64,000 bases of DNA from the NCBI GenBank assembly GCA_029834535.1, contig JAQMWT010000322.1, forward strand, positions 496,001-560,000, written 5' to 3'. This stretch comes from Chrysophaeum taylorii. Lineage: Eukaryota > Sar > Pelagophyceae > Pelagomonadales > Pelagomonadaceae. The notes below the pieces were generated by a model. It saw only the letters and a list, made by a program, of their open reading frames with translations. It made no database searches and was not told the DNA's origin. The position numbers were made by a program, and so were the translations under genes. Below, piece by piece: positions 51,818 through 63,110 of the stretch (position 1 is the first letter of the stretch; every line of letters begins with the position of its first letter).

Positions 51818-54354
51818 ATGGACGAACGCGGCGAGCGGCCGGCGGACGCCGCTCTCCGCGCGTCGCGTCTCGCGCGCCGCGAAGTTGTCGAGGCGCATCG
51901 AAAGAATAAGGGCACGGCGGAGGCGTACGACCTCTGGGCGAGGCAGTGGTATGCTTGGTGTCACGCGAGGCCGGGCGACGTCGTCTGCGGCATGACGATG
52001 CCCGTCGACAAGCAGGTGTACTCCGGCGCCGCGGTGCCGTCGACGGTCGAGCTCTGGCTCGCCGCGTTCGTAACGGTTCGGCCGAAGCTGAAGAACGGCA
52101 AGCCCGCGCCCGGCACGGGCGGCGCCGGGAGGGGGGTCGGGATCGAATCCGTGCGCCAGGCCATCAAGGCGGTCACCGACTTGCAAGCGGCTCAGAGGCT
52201 CGACGATGAGTTCCGCGCGGAACTGGACGGCGTTCCCGCGCCTCGCGCTGGTGGCCAGGTACGCCTCGCGTTTTGGCCGATCAGCCGTCGTCTTGACAGC
52301 GTCTCGTTCTCGCAGCTCAAAGCCATTCTCGAGGAGCACGCGCACCAGACGGCAATGCGGCGCGAGGAGCTCTGCGGAGATAGGGCCTCGGGTCGTAACA
52401 TCAACGGCGACTACGACGACAAGCAAAAGTACCAGTTGAGCGCAATCGGGCTGTTCGAGGACTCCGCTCGCCCTCACAAGCTCGCCGAAAAGCAGGCGAT
52501 GCTCATGCGCGTGTCGCAGCTGCTTCGCGATTCGCTTTCGTTTCGAGGGGACGACGCGAGGAAACTCCAGCTGGCCGACGTATTTCTGGCGTGCGCGATG
52601 GCAAGAGAGGGACCGCAACCGTGCCGGGTAGTTGTCTTTGCGCTCAACAACGGAAAATCCAACCTCGACGGCAAGGTTATGTTAAGCGCGTCGATGCGAC
52701 ACGCGACGAAGCCCGAGCTGTGCCTGCAATTCCACTTGGCGCTGTCGTTCTTCGAATTGTATGTCGTATTTAAGGTGGACGTGCCCCGGCGGCGCCCCGA
52801 ACGCGACGAGGAGGGTTGCCTCCATCGAGATTTTTATTCCTTCCACGTGCTCCCGGGCTGCAACTGTCGCAACGGCATTTTTAACGTGCGCACAAGCCTC
52901 ACGCCGCAGACGATGTCCAACCACTGCAGCTGGATGTACGCGAACATTCGCAACCCGCTGGTGAATGCCCCGAAGAAAGTCCACCTCAATCGCGGGAGGT
53001 CGTTGCGAGACGGGATTGCCAGCGGCGTCTCGGAGCAGCAAGTTGGGCGCGCCGGGAATTATCGTGGATTCACGGCGCTGAACCGAAGCTACCTCACCGA
53101 CCTGCCGTGGGATATGATCCGGCATACCGCCGGGTTCCCGACCCGATCCGGATACTTCTTCTTGTTGCGTGCGTTGGTCCAACCTCCCGAGCCGTTGGTG
53201 AAGAAGGTTTTCGCGACATTGCTGGACTCATACTACGAGTGGCTCGAATCGCCCGACTTTAATAAGGACGACCTCGACCTCGCCACGAAGCAGTTTGTCG
53301 AGGTCGTCGAGCATCTCGCCGTCGTACTCTGCCAGGACCTCGCGGTCCTTTACGGGAAAATGAAGCACTTCCACGTCTTCTCTCACGCACCTTTCAACGA
53401 CGACGCCTACGGCTTCTTAACATTCCGACAGGAGCTCCTCCAGGCCATGACGGACCAAGGCGCCAACCAGCTGCAGCGCACTGCGGAGGCAGCGCAGGAA
53501 CGGGGAGATGAGAAGTGCGCCGCCTTCGCTCGCGAGGTGCTTGGTTCGGTCGCGACGATGCTGGAGCAGCACAAGGTCACAGGCTCGGCCAGCGGTCCAC
53601 CTGCGCAGCCAATCCAGATGCGATTAAGCGGAACGCCTGCTAGGCACATCAGCGAGATCCACGACCAAATATGTGGCAATGACGCGCCGCGGCGTCTCAC
53701 CGGCGCGATATCGGACCCCCCTGCGACCACTCCCGCTTTGTTTCCAGAGACACCGCCACGGGCTTCGGCCGCCGACTCAAACGACGCCTCAGACGACGCC
53801 CTTCTGTTTGGTCAACAAAGACTGGTTGTGTCGGATAAATCGACCTGGCCGGTTGACCCCCCCGCGCTTCCAAACTTCGCTCTTGCGACGAAGCTCGCCT
53901 CATGCCCAGCGACCATAGGGGAGTTGGCCGAAGAGTACTTCCGCGGCGTCGGCGGCGGTGCTCCTCTCAAGTACCTTGACGAGTACTACCCATCAGGCGC
54001 CCGGGTACCGGCAAAACGGGTTTCTCCTGGCGCAGCGCCAGAGCGCGCGATCCGAGAGGCAAAAGCCGCAAGTTTAACACGGCGTACGAGAAGCGCAAGC
54101 CTATCTTCGACTATCTCGAAAAGCACGGCGAGCAGCAGGGTGTCAAACTGCTCAAGGATCGCGTCAACGCGCGTCTGCAACCCGGTCAAGAATCCAACTG
54201 GAAGGCCATCTGTGATCTCCTCCCGGAGATTATCAAGGAACTCCGTCCCGAATCCTTCGAAAAGAACAGCAAGCGTGCTCAGGTGGCGCGAGCCAAGACG
54301 CGGGATGCCAAGCGCCAGCGCGTGGTGCCGCACGCGTCGAGGACGAACGACTAA
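51818..54354 (+). pseudogene. Crypton-type tyrosine recombinase
   Basis: The ATG at 51818 is preferred over an upstream GTG (51731). About 770 residues to a frameshift near 54000-54060, after which the domain continues in the next frame to TAA 54352-54354. Tyrosine recombinase residues: Arg in FRGDDARKLQLADVF (~52550), H-x-x-R in KVHLNRGRS (~52978-52996), and the nucleophile Tyr in LNRSYLTDLPWDMIRHTAGF (~53083). The block G.SEQQVGR.GN....LNRSYLT.LP resembles Crypton enzymes. C-terminal GCR1_C-like DNA-binding domain: ATIGELAEEYFRGVGGGAPLKYL then FNTAYEKRKPIFDYLEKHG. The enzyme would excise and integrate circular DNA; the frameshift probably inactivates it. Confidence 0.78.
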
Positions 54355-54419
54355 ACTGCTGGCTCTTTAGCCTGGGAGTTCCTTACCGTTACTACGGCGA
54401 TAGATCCTTCTTCCCCCCG

Positions 54420-54640
54420 CTTCCCGAGAGGTGGGTAGCGACCGCGTGCGGTCTTAGGTGGCACTAGACCATTCCGCCTCACCACATGCTACGTGCGAGG
54501 GACAAATAGAGTGCCTGACATCACAGGTACACAGTGACCTGCTAGCTTTCACACTGTCAGAGAGACACATAGCTACCGTCATCTTCACGAGAGGACTCTG
54601 CATCTTTCGGCAAGCATGGTGGAACGCTTCGAGAAAGAGG
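54420..54640 (-). repeat. Copia-1-related LTR fragment
   Basis: The reverse complement shares with the Copia-1 LTR the blocks TCCACCA.G..TGCCG.AAG...CAGAGTC, TGTCAGTGTGAAAGCT, GCGGAATGGTCTA and CCTAAGACCGCACGCGGTC in the same order. It is a diverged, partial LTR from a related Copia element, lying just after the recombinase gene inside the Crypton. Confidence 0.6.
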
Positions 54641-54659
54641 AAGGGCCAGACGGGCTAAA

Positions 54660-56847
54660 TGCCTAGTTTAAAAGTGGAAAACGGGAAGGAAGGACCGGGG
54701 TATGAATCGAGGGAAAGCCGTACTGAACGGAGAGAAAATCCGCAAAGAAAGAGAGGTTGAAGTTGGTCTAGGGCATCAGAAGTGAAGTGTCGGAGTTCCA
54801 GAAAGTCATACACAAATACAAACATAATAACTCTCTGGTCCGCCTCTGACGAATTCGCCGGTCCATGCTGGCTTGGCGGAATCCAGCTCGTAGCTACGGT
54901 CCTGAAGCCGGGTCTGCAGAGCCCCACCCGTGCACGAGATACCTTCGCTTTTCCCGCATCCCTCACGTCTTCGCGCAATCAACCAAAACCCCTCGACGCC
55001 CTTGCCCCCCCTCTGAGTAGTCGACTTCAAAAAACCCACGGTTCTTGGCGCAACGGACGCCGTTTCAGAGAAGAAGATATGGGGGATCCAGAGCGCTTCG
55101 ATTTGACAGCAGTATGGACTCCATTAAATGGAGCGACCGTGATAGCGATGTCGACGATGTTATAAGGGTGATGACTGCACATTCCTCGATAACGAAGACG
55201 AGCGCCCCAGCGAAGCGACGACTCTATCGCACTGCTGGCGTGTTTGCGCCTTTGCATCAAGCTCTCCAAGCGCAAACCTGTAGCCGAGGCGACCGACTGC
55301 GATGCGATGAAGGTACGCCGCCATAGCGACGAAGGATGCCGCGCCGCTCTCGTCGAGCCGACTTGGGCATGATGAACGATGAGTCCGTAAACAACGGTTC
55401 TTACTACGTCTTCGTCCTCGAAAACCACCACCACTAGGTGTACAGTGGATCCTCATACGATCCGTCCTCTCGACTCCAAAAGCACAACACCATGCACAAG
55501 TCCTCGTCGTGCAATGGCCGCCCAGGGAGGCTGGCTGTCGTTATCGGGCCTTGTCGCAACAGGATTCCCGCCACGCGTGTTGAATCCGACGTCAAGCGAG
55601 CCAATCCTGGCCTCAAGCCCAAGGTCAAGAAGGCTGAACTCGCGTTGAACCAGGACGATGTCGTGATGTCGTCGTGTAAGTTGATCATCGTGGCGCGTTG
55701 AAACGGCCTGCTCTGCTCTGCCCGAGGGGCTTCCATGCGAGCACCAACCACAGCTCACTCGACTCGAGACTCCCGACAAATAATATGCTAAGCACCGACT
55801 ACTCCAGGGAAGTGGGAATTGGGGGAGCTCGGGGAGGGTCGGCGTGGGTCTGGTTTAGTGCAGTCTGCACGCGCGCGCGCGTGCTAGTACTATGTGTCGT
55901 GCAGGCAGCGTTGGTGAGCACCGTGTCCAATCCCGTTGCTTGAGCCCCCCATAATACTCCAGAGACCTTATTTTACGACATAGCAGTATTACGTAGGTAT
56001 TGGTGAGCTTATACTGTCTTTGATGGAAACATTTTGCCTTGAACTTTGTACAAATTTACTGCGTAAAGTGTCTCCTGTAACTTGTCCGGGGCAAAGCGGA
56101 TTGCTACGCACATGCCGTGCCCGACGCGGACTCTACCCGCTAGCCCGTATTTACGCGCACTCGTGGCAGTCCCCGAGGGCCTCCACCTCGTCGATCTATC
56201 GACAGATACCTACGGCGCGACCTGCCTCGCTGCTGCCTCCTTGCTGCGAGTCGTATATTAGGGGAAGGCTGGTCGATGTTACTATAATATTCAGGGGTGC
56301 GCAATGACCACTTTCGTTGTTCATCGGTGTTCACGTTGCGGCATAAGACGGTCGATAAGGTGGGCGACTGCGGTGAGAACGATATTTCCGACAGTTGTCC
56401 GCAGACGCAGACGCTCTCCGCGAGGCTCGGAGCGCTTGATCGATGCCGAGTCAGGTTGGTTGTGCTGAAGCGTGCATAAAGCCCACCAACATGTGCATCG
56501 CGCTAATGTAGGGTCGATAACCTCGCGAGTTCCCGCAGTGAGTCCCCGCATATCGATGCTCGCTGGGCCCATCGCCTCGGCGCGCAGGGCATACCTTCTT
56601 CTCTATTGGATGATTGGCTGAAACCAAGGCGGAAAGCAAAACTGCCACCAGTCGTATCGACGGTCTCTGTGCCTCTAGGGGTCACGAAGGGTCTTGAGCA
56701 CATGTTTGGTGGCCTCTGCGGCGCTAATACCAACCTTGAACACCTTCCGTCCCGGTCCAGTCTCTCAAGCTTGGGGACACAAGGGAGAACGTCTCTCAAC
56801 AGGGCTAGAGACAATGCAGACTATGTTGAATCTACCCATACCCTCTA
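54660..56847. other. 3' part of the Crypton insert, no gene recognised
   Basis: 2.2 kb with moderate GC and many short frames on both strands (for example 55045-55326 plus, 55438-55701 plus, 55027-55434 minus), none with a known domain. A short alternating GC run (CGCGCGCGCG, 55871-55880) is present. May hold the right recombination sites of the Crypton or further inserted fragments. Confidence 0.4.
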
Positions 56848-56849
56848 GG

Positions 56850-59525
56850 TATTACTTCATCACCACCACGGTAACCCTCATTCCGTTGGTAAAACGACGC
56901 GCCGCTGACGCTAACCAAGCACCTGACGTTCGACCTATCGGCATTGGCACCGTCCGCCGCCGTGCCACTGGACGGTGCCTTGTGCGTAGCCTCCACTCCG
57001 AGCTCTCTGAGGCACTGTACCCGATCAACGTTGCCGTCGGGGTCAAGGGCGGCCCCTCGCGCCTCGTCTTTGGCGTCCGCACCCACGCGGAGCAGTACCG
57101 CGACCAGGTCATCATCAAGCTGGACAAACGCAACGCCTTCAACGAGCTCAAGCGCCGGACCGTCGTGGACAAACTCGCAAACCACGCCAACGCTAAGCTG
57201 CGTGCCTTTGGCCACTTTATGTTCAAGCAATTGCGGCCGGCATCCTGGGTGGCCCTCCACGGCCCCACCGGCCTCGATCGCGCCCCCTTCGACTCTCAAG
57301 AAGGCGGCCAGCAAGGCGACCCCACCTATCCACCGGCGTACTGTCTGGCAACGCATGACGCCGCTCAGGCCCTTGACACCCGCTTACGTTCATGTGCCGG
57401 CTACGCCCGATCTGGCATGGATGACGGCGTCATCTCTGGTTCCCCTCGTGAGGTTGTCGACGCCCTCCTGCAGTACGCCCGCGACATCCAAGCTAGCGGC
57501 GAGGAGCTCCGCCTCGACAAGCGCGAGGCGTTCTGTCCGGCACTTGGCATGGGGCTTCTCGACCACCCCGATGTTCACGACCACGTCCAAGTTGCGCCTG
57601 ACGGCACGCGTACTCTTGCTGGTATCCCCGTTGTCGCCGACGGCCTTGTAATCTACGGTATGCCCATCGGCTCCCCCGGCCACGCCGGAGATGCCTATGT
57701 CGAAGCTACCTTGCAACGCGAGGTTGACGCGCAGGTGAGCTACATGAGCCGTATTCGCACCAAGCTCCAGAACGTCTCCCTCCACTGCATGTACTCGTTG
57801 GGCCGCTACTGCATCGCCCCGCGCATGGACTACATCGCGCAACACTGCTACCCCACCAATGCCTTGAGCGCGCTCCGCCGCTTCGACGTTGCCGCCCTCA
57901 GCTTCGTCGCCACAGCACTTGGCGCAGATCCGCGTCAGGTTTTTGACTCCAACGGCATCGTCCTCCAACGCCTCCGTCTTCCTGCTCGAAGTGGGGGTGG
58001 CGGCATTCGCTCCTGCGCCGACCTCAGCCCCGCCGCCTTTGTTGGCACGGCGGCCCAGGCCCTCCCACACCTCGTCGACCTTCGCGATCCTACGGGTGCC
58101 TTGGAGGTCCCTGGCTACCTCCCCCGCCTCGCCTCGGTCCTGGGTGCCACTTCTTTTCGCACAGGTAACGAGTTGCACCGTTGGCACCACCTCCTCGCAT
58201 CCGGTTGCCGCCTGGGGCGGGCACTCGAGACTGCGTGGGACGGACTTCGGGCTGATCTCCGTACCACGCTGGCTTCCCACGGCGGCGCTGGTTCCGGCGA
58301 CCCCGCCAACGTTCATCTCGTCGACGGTCCTCTCTCCCACGAATTCGTCTCCATGGGCGTCCTCGTCGACCCCACCATCTCGACACCCGTGCTCATACCC
58401 CAACTCCAGCGTGCTCTAACCTCCCAGCGCGAGACAGCTCGGGCCACTGCACTCCAGCGCCTTGCGGCCACCCTTCCCATCACCGAAGCACTTCGAGTAG
58501 CGGCGTCCTCATGGGATCGCTTCTCGACCACGTTCATCAGCTCGTGGCCCAGCTCTGGCCTTCAAATCCCCAACCGCTGCTGGGCTGAGATGTGTGCCCA
58601 GTACTTTGGCTACCCCTCTCCAGCTTGTTTGGGCCTCGTAGGCACTCGCATTCTGGGCACTGACGTCGTTCTCGACGCTCACGGCAAGGTGCTTCTCACG
58701 CAGGCCAACCTTGTCAACCGCGGAGGAGCGCGGACCACCTGGCATGACGGCCAGCTCGACTGCGTCCACGGCAGCGTCAAAGAGGCCGGCATCCCAGCCC
58801 TGTCCGAGGTTTTCGGCATCTTTGCTGACGTCGTCGCCCCTACCATTCGCACGCGCCTCTACGGCCGGTACCGAGGCAATCTCGCCCAACGTCAAGTCGT
58901 TCCAGACATCCTCACCACGCTCGACAACAAGGAGCAACTCTACGACATCAAAACCCTCGCTTGGGGTTCGTTGTACACCGCCCACGCCCTCCATCCCTCC
59001 CACCCGTCGCCTGTCGATCGGCGCGCAGTGCAAGTCCACTCCGAATACCTCGCTCACGCCCGCGGCATCGACGCCATCATCCCCCAGCCGGGTACAGCAC
59101 CACCGCCTGGCTTCTTGGGCCCTGTCGAACAGCGGCTACGTAGCTACGGCACCGTCGCCGGCCTCGTCTTTGGTGCCTTCGGTGAGGCCAGCGCGGCGTG
59201 CCACGCTCTCGCCCAAACATGCGCAGAGCGCATCGCTGCGCGAACCTGGGTGACAAGCGGCTGCGCCAACTTCACAGAGGCAAAGGCGGCCCAAACTCGC
59301 CGCATCTACCGTGAGTGGGGGATCGCCAACGCATTAGGCCGGGCTCGCTGTGCCCTCACCGCCCTCACCCATGTCGCCGCCTCGGGGAACCCCGCCCAGG
59401 CCGCCCGATCCCAGCAGGACGTCACCCTTCGTCGCACATACGTCCGGCGGCAGCATGCGCACGACCTACGGGCGGGGCCCGTCCTCTCTTCGCCTGCCCC
59501 ACGCCTCGGCGATGACCCCGACTAG
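56850..59525 (+). pseudogene. Retroelement protein, C-terminal part (reverse transcriptase and PD-(D/E)XK nuclease)
   Basis: About 891 codons, no internal stop. RT: DVRPIGIGTVRRRATG (motif 1), VIIKLDKRNAFN (motif A, catalytic Asp, ~57109), EGGQQGDPTYP (motif B, ~57300), SGMDDGVISG (motif C, usual Y/F-x-DD changed to G-M-DD, ~57412), GMPIGSPGHAG (motif E-like), then a thumb with FDVAALSFV and LPARSGGGGIRS. C-terminal nuclease: VVPDIL...LYDIKT (PD..D-x-K, ~58893-58955), followed by EYLAHARGIDAII, GPVEQRLRSYGTVAGLVFGAFGEAS and a helical end. This would nick the target and copy RNA there. The frame is intact but cut from its N-terminus by the Crypton. Confidence 0.8.
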
Positions 59526-59633
59526 GTCCCGCGTACTTATCTCCGCCCGTCAGGCACATCCCTCATACCCCACAAACCCACCCACATCCTTCATGCTCCC
59601 CACACACACCCCCCCCTCTTAGCAGTCGACATT

Positions 59634-59682
59634 TAAAGACAAACAAACAAACACAAACAAACAAACAAACAAACAGACAAAC
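59634..59682 (+). repeat. (ACAAAC)n tail of the retroelement
   Basis: AAGACAAACAAACAAACAC and similar units for ~49 bp, ending exactly at the start of repeat copy E. Similar tracts occur near the right end of the Helitron-like repeats (GACAAACAGACAAAC), suggesting either insertion into such a tract or a tail acquired from it. Confidence 0.6.
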
Positions 59683-60685
59683 ACAAGTGCAGGCCAGTAA
59701 GTCCACCTAGTCCCAATCTCCAACCCCAGTAAGTTCACCTGGCCAGTAAGTTCACCTAGTCCAAGTTTCTAACCCCAGTAAGTTCGGCGTAAACCCACTC
59801 GTGCTCACACCACTCCTTCGAGCTCGTCGCTGTCGCCTCCGCCAATCTAAGCTGCTTCGATCCGCACACGCCGCTTATCTTTGAGTTTACTCTAAAACCC
59901 CCAATAAGTTCACCTGGTCTCAGTAAGTTCACCTGGTCACTTAGTTCACCTAGTCCCAATCTCAAACCCCAGTAAGTTCACCTGGTCCCAGTAAGTTCAC
60001 CTACCGTGCGCGTGTAGACGCCGGGAGGGGGCTTATCGGTATTGCGCAGCACGTGTGGGGTAGGGTGGAGTCGTCGACTCAGAAGAGGATATCCTCGGGG
60101 TTGCCGATCGACAGAGAGCCACGTAGAGCTGGACGTGGCAGAAGACGGGCTTCGCCAAGAGGACGCCGACCTCGCGGGGCGTCTGGCCCTAGCTCTTGGT
60201 GATCGTTTGGCGTCGGCGGGCCTTAAGGGATACAGGTTGGAGGAGCCTCGGTGACAACGACACGATCGATCATGTATCTGGTACCGTTGCAGTGGCCGTG
60301 CGACGGGTCGAGGTTGCGAAGACATTAAGCTCGCGATCAAAGTCAGCATGCCGTTGGTTGTCAGGGAGTTCAAAACTCGACTGTAAAGAGCGAGGCGTCG
60401 GCTTCCGACCCAACCTAGTCGGCCGAAAAGAACTCCGACGCCTCGTCTTCGGGAAAAAAAGGCCGCGGTCATGCGCGCGTTGTCAGCATCGACAACATCG
60501 TTTCGACGGGGCGTGAGAATGGCGCGCTGAAAGAGCCGCCGCGGGTCGTGGAAACAGTCTGCGAGGTCGCCGCAGACGGCTTGGAGGATCAATGTCTGGC
60601 TCGCGGGCCTACATGATCCTTACCCTAAATCGGGGGACAAACAAACAGACAAACAAACAGACAAACATCTGTCGATTAGTAGTTA
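59683..60685 (-). repeat. Helitron-like ~1 kb repeat, copy E
   Basis: Full-length, ACAAGTGCAGG (59683) to ATTAGTAGTTA (60685), same orientation as copies A, B and D. Longest single-frame translation of the helicase segment (60592-59978 minus), because a frameshift falls differently; the second half of that frame is not the native helicase reading. Carries the perfect 11-bp hairpin arms CGAGGCGTCGG / CCGACGCCTCG around 60390-60447. The right edge is followed by GTTAGGATAACG, similar to the edge of copy C. Confidence 0.85.
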
Positions 60686-60758
60686 GGAGTTAGGATAACG
60701 TGGACTCAAACAAACCCTTGGTTCATGAAACTTAGGACTCAAAAAACCAATTGCAGCG

Positions 60759-61298
60759 ATGTTGCGTCGGCTCCGCGTCCTTGGCCTCGCGCGGCCTTCG
60801 TCGGCGCTGTCGTCGTCGATGGTGCCGTCGGTCGTCCGCACGGAGGAGGTAGATGAGAAAAGGGACGACGACGCGAACGCCCCGATAGTCCGCGTGCGGA
60901 CGGTCGACGAGCTGGGCCGCGCCTACGGCACGGGCCGCCGCAAGACGGCGTCGGCGCGGGTTTGGGTCTTCGAGGGCACGGGCAAGATCACGGTGAACAC
61001 CAAGAGCCTCGTCGACTACTTTCCCCGGAACGCACACTGCGACGACATCGTCGCCCCCTTCTTCGTCACCGACACGGCCGCCCAGTTCGACGTCTGGTGC
61101 ACCGTCAAGGGGGGCGGCGTCTCTGGTCAGGCGGGCGCCGTCCGCCTCGGGATCGCCCGCGCCCTACAGAACTTCAACCCCGACCTCCGCCCACCCCTCA
61201 AGAAGGCCGGCTTCCTCACCCGCGACCGCCGCAGGGTCGAGCGCAAGAAGCCGGGCCTCGTCAAGGCCCGAAAAGCCCCCCAGTGGGTCAAGCGCTGA
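60759..61298 (+). CDS. RPS9: Mitochondrial small-subunit ribosomal protein uS9m
   Basis: 179 aa, nucleus-encoded bacterial-type S9. [14 protein letters not shown] (residue ~57), [37 protein letters not shown] (~115) and the C-terminal [20 protein letters not shown]...KAPQWVKR, whose basic tail reaches the decoding centre in bacterial ribosomes. The first ~25 residues are Arg/Leu/Ser-rich without acids, as expected for a mitochondrial presequence; a plastid location is possible but no signal peptide is seen. Complete and intronless. Starts 73 bp after repeat copy E, so its promoter must be very short or inside the repeat. Confidence 0.93.
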   Translation: MLRRLRVLGLARPSSALSSSMVPSVVRTEEVDEKRDDDANAPIVRVRTVDELGRAYGTGRRKTASARVWVFEGTGKITVNTKSLVDYFPRNAHCDDIVAPFFVTDTAAQFDVWCTVKGGGVSGQAGAVRLGIARALQNFNPDLRPPLKKAGFLTRDRRRVERKKPGLVKARKAPQWVKR

Positions 61299-61447
61299 CG
61301 TCACTCTCCACCAAGCCACACAGTGAGTGTTGTTGCGACTTTTACAAAACCCTCGCGCCACAATATCTTCCGTATCTTCTTCTATTTCCTACAGGATACA
61401 TGAATACTTTACATACAGAGTTGTTGTTTTGTAGAAGTCTCGACGAT

Positions 61448-62267
61448 ATGATCACGTTCGGCGCCAAGCTCAAGTTCTTGAGCGAGTCGTGTCTGCAGCG
61501 CCGCGCGCAAAAGAGCGCGCGGGAGGCGTCGTCGCGCGCCAAGGACGCGGCACGGGCAAAACGGGAGCAGAAAAAGTTCGTGGTGACGTTCTACAACGGG
61601 CGTAAGCTCGACGTCCACGACTGGGAGGCGCACGACGCGCGCGTCCAGCGCGAACTGCTGCAGGAGCGCGCGGCGGCGGCGGCGCCCGACGACGAGTCGC
61701 GAAAGGAGGGCCTCGCCTCGCATCCGAAGCCGTTCCGCGTGGCGGGCGTTCCCGTGATCAAAGGGAGCGACCTACGACAGATCGCCGCGAGGGACGAGGT
61801 GTTGTACATCCAGGGGTTGCCGTCGGAAGAAGAAAGTGCCAAGCCGCCCGACGACCTCAAGAAGGGTCGCCGGATCGAGAAAGAGTGGTGCTCCTTGCCG
61901 TCGCGGCCCCAGCCGCGCGGCGACGCGCTCGTTGCCGCCAAGGAGGCGACCGAGATTCGAACCGAGGTCGGCAAACATCCGGAACCGCTCCAAGCCCAGA
62001 GACCCCGCGAACCGAAGTGGGTCCACTCATTTCGCCGGGGCCCCGACCAGTTCGAGCTAAGATGCCAGGCGGCAACGGCCGAAAAGGAACACGAGATCCG
62101 GGTGGGTCCCTTTTTTTTGTCTTTGTTATTTAAGCAACCTCGTTTTCGAACAGGTGGCGACCGAAGCGGCCAGGGTGTACGAGGAGCCTTTCGTGACGGC
62201 CTCACCGCCGCCGCCGCGTCGACGGCGGGCAAAAAGCAACACCACTTGTATTAACGCCTTGACTTGA
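61448..62267 (+). CDS. Unrecognised charged protein with one 52-nt intron
   Basis: Exon 1 61448-62101, intron 62102-62153 (GTGGGT...pyrimidine tract...ACAG), exon 2 62154-62267; about 255 aa. The start at ATG 61448 is chosen because GC content and codon pattern change there; an ATG at 61400 is in frame too. The N-terminal third is a basic Ala/Arg helix (QRRAQKSAREASSRAKDAARAKREQKK), then FVVTFYNGRKLDVHDWEAHDARVQRELL; the middle contains PFRVAGVPVIKGSDLRQIAARDEVLYIQGLP; the end is Arg/Pro-rich. No family recognised. If the intron is retained the frame stays open to 62254 with a different tail. Confidence 0.6.
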
Positions 62268-62439
62268 AAGTCCAACGTCCGAACGATTTGATTGGTTGGA
62301 ACCCCAACTGCCTGGAACTCGTGTGGGTGGTGGAGGACTTTTTTCGACGACGGGAAGAGGCCGGTGGAGGAGCCGAGGGACGTTAGCGACGCGCCGGCGA
62401 AGGTAGCGGGCGGCCCCGCCGAGAGCAGCGAGAAGAAGG

Positions 62440-63110
62440 TCGCGTGTGCTGCTACAATATGGTGCCCGTGGTGCAGTGCAGCGCGACGCACCCGTGCTGC
62501 TGCGGGGAGTGCCTCGAAAAGCTGCGTGTCGGAGGGAATCGTCGCGCTGTTGCGATGCGCGTCGGTGTGCGGGTGCGGCGAGGTGCTGCAGCCATTCCCG
62601 GGCCATGGGCGCAGAGGTGAAGAACGAGGCCTTGTTGCGGCAGCGCGACGCTCTGGACGACGCGCGGTCTGAGTCGAACACTTGGTGGTGTCCGTTTTCC
62701 GCGTGGTCTTGGCGTTCGAGCCACAATTTGGGTCGTCATACGACACGCGCAGTGCGTCGGCGGCCTCGCCGGCGTCGCCAGACGGAACGTGACGACAGGC
62801 GACGGCTCGCGCGCAACGCGCCGCGCGAGCCGCGTCCCGTGCCGCGCCGTTGGCCATCGCTGCGTCAGGGAGGCGGAGCCAACATCGAGACGACTGTCGG
62901 TATTTTCTCGACGACCGCGCTCGGCCAGATTCGTCAAGGACTGTAGCGAGACGAGATGGCCCTCGTGCGGGGTCGAGACCTGCTACGCGTGCCGCGGCAC
63001 GCTCCCGCGCACCTTCGCCGCTCACCCGGTTCCGACGCGGGGCGGTGTCGGTCGTGCGGCGGCGAGTGCGCGCTCTGGCCGGAAGACGACGACAACGACG
63101 GGATTTCGGC
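62440..63110 (+). CDS. Possible Cys-rich RING/IBR-type protein in several exons
   Basis: Coding-like segments in different plus-strand frames: CCYNMVPVVQCSATHPCCCGECLEKL (~62447-62525, RING-like C/H spacing), VALLRCASVCGCGEVLQPFP (~62540-62600), EVKNEALLRQRDALDDARSES (~62614-62680) and KDCSETRWPSCGVETCYACRGTLP (~62937-63008, IBR-like C..C). Together they resemble a RING-between-RING ubiquitin ligase cut by tiny introns like those of neighbouring genes, but no exon chain could be fixed. It may also be a pseudogene. A (CTG)n microsatellite lies at 63157-63180. Confidence 0.3.

Larger units (their letters stand above)
51591..56849 (+). mobile_element. Crypton-like tyrosine-recombinase element inserted in the RT gene
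   Basis: GGTA occurs at both junctions (51589-51592 and 56848-56851). Removing one copy plus the insert joins ...GCLPDW-type codon TGG (51588-51590) to TAT TAC TTC (56850) exactly in phase, restoring the RT N-terminus (LPDWYYFITTTVTLIPLVKR). Insert length 5259 bp. It carries one recombinase gene and no terminal inverted repeats of the DDE type, as for Cryptons, which recombine at short identical sites. It is longer than typical Cryptons (2-4 kb), partly because of an LTR fragment at 54420-54640. Confidence 0.75.
47206..59682 (+). mobile_element. Non-LTR-like retroelement (RING - RT - PD-(D/E)XK) interrupted by a Crypton-like element
   Basis: A single long gene, 47274-51590 plus 56850-59525, is split by 51591-56849. 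Without the insertion the element is about 7.2 kb. It ends in a (ACAAAC)n tail (59634-59682), as many LINEs end in a simple repeat. It begins inside the same kind of repeat tract in copy D and is followed at once by repeat copy E. No LTRs of its own, no integrase and no RNase H were recognised. The C-terminal nuclease points to a restriction-like-endonuclease retroelement. Confidence 0.75.

Noticed and set aside
55370-55435. Possible hammerhead ribozyme (GATGAGTCC followed by CGAAAAC)
   Set aside because: The core letters are partly present but helices II and III could not be paired.
59978-60592. A 204-residue intact protein in repeat copy E
   Set aside because: Only its first third reads in the helicase frame; the rest is an out-of-frame reading of the same decayed helicase, as comparison with copies C and D shows.
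46234-60685. Calling the two 1 kb repeats LTRs of a 14-kb retrotransposon
   Set aside because: They lack TG/CA ends, carry a helicase relic on the opposite strand, occur singly elsewhere, and copy D lacks the normal right end. Kept as an open alternative in the findings.
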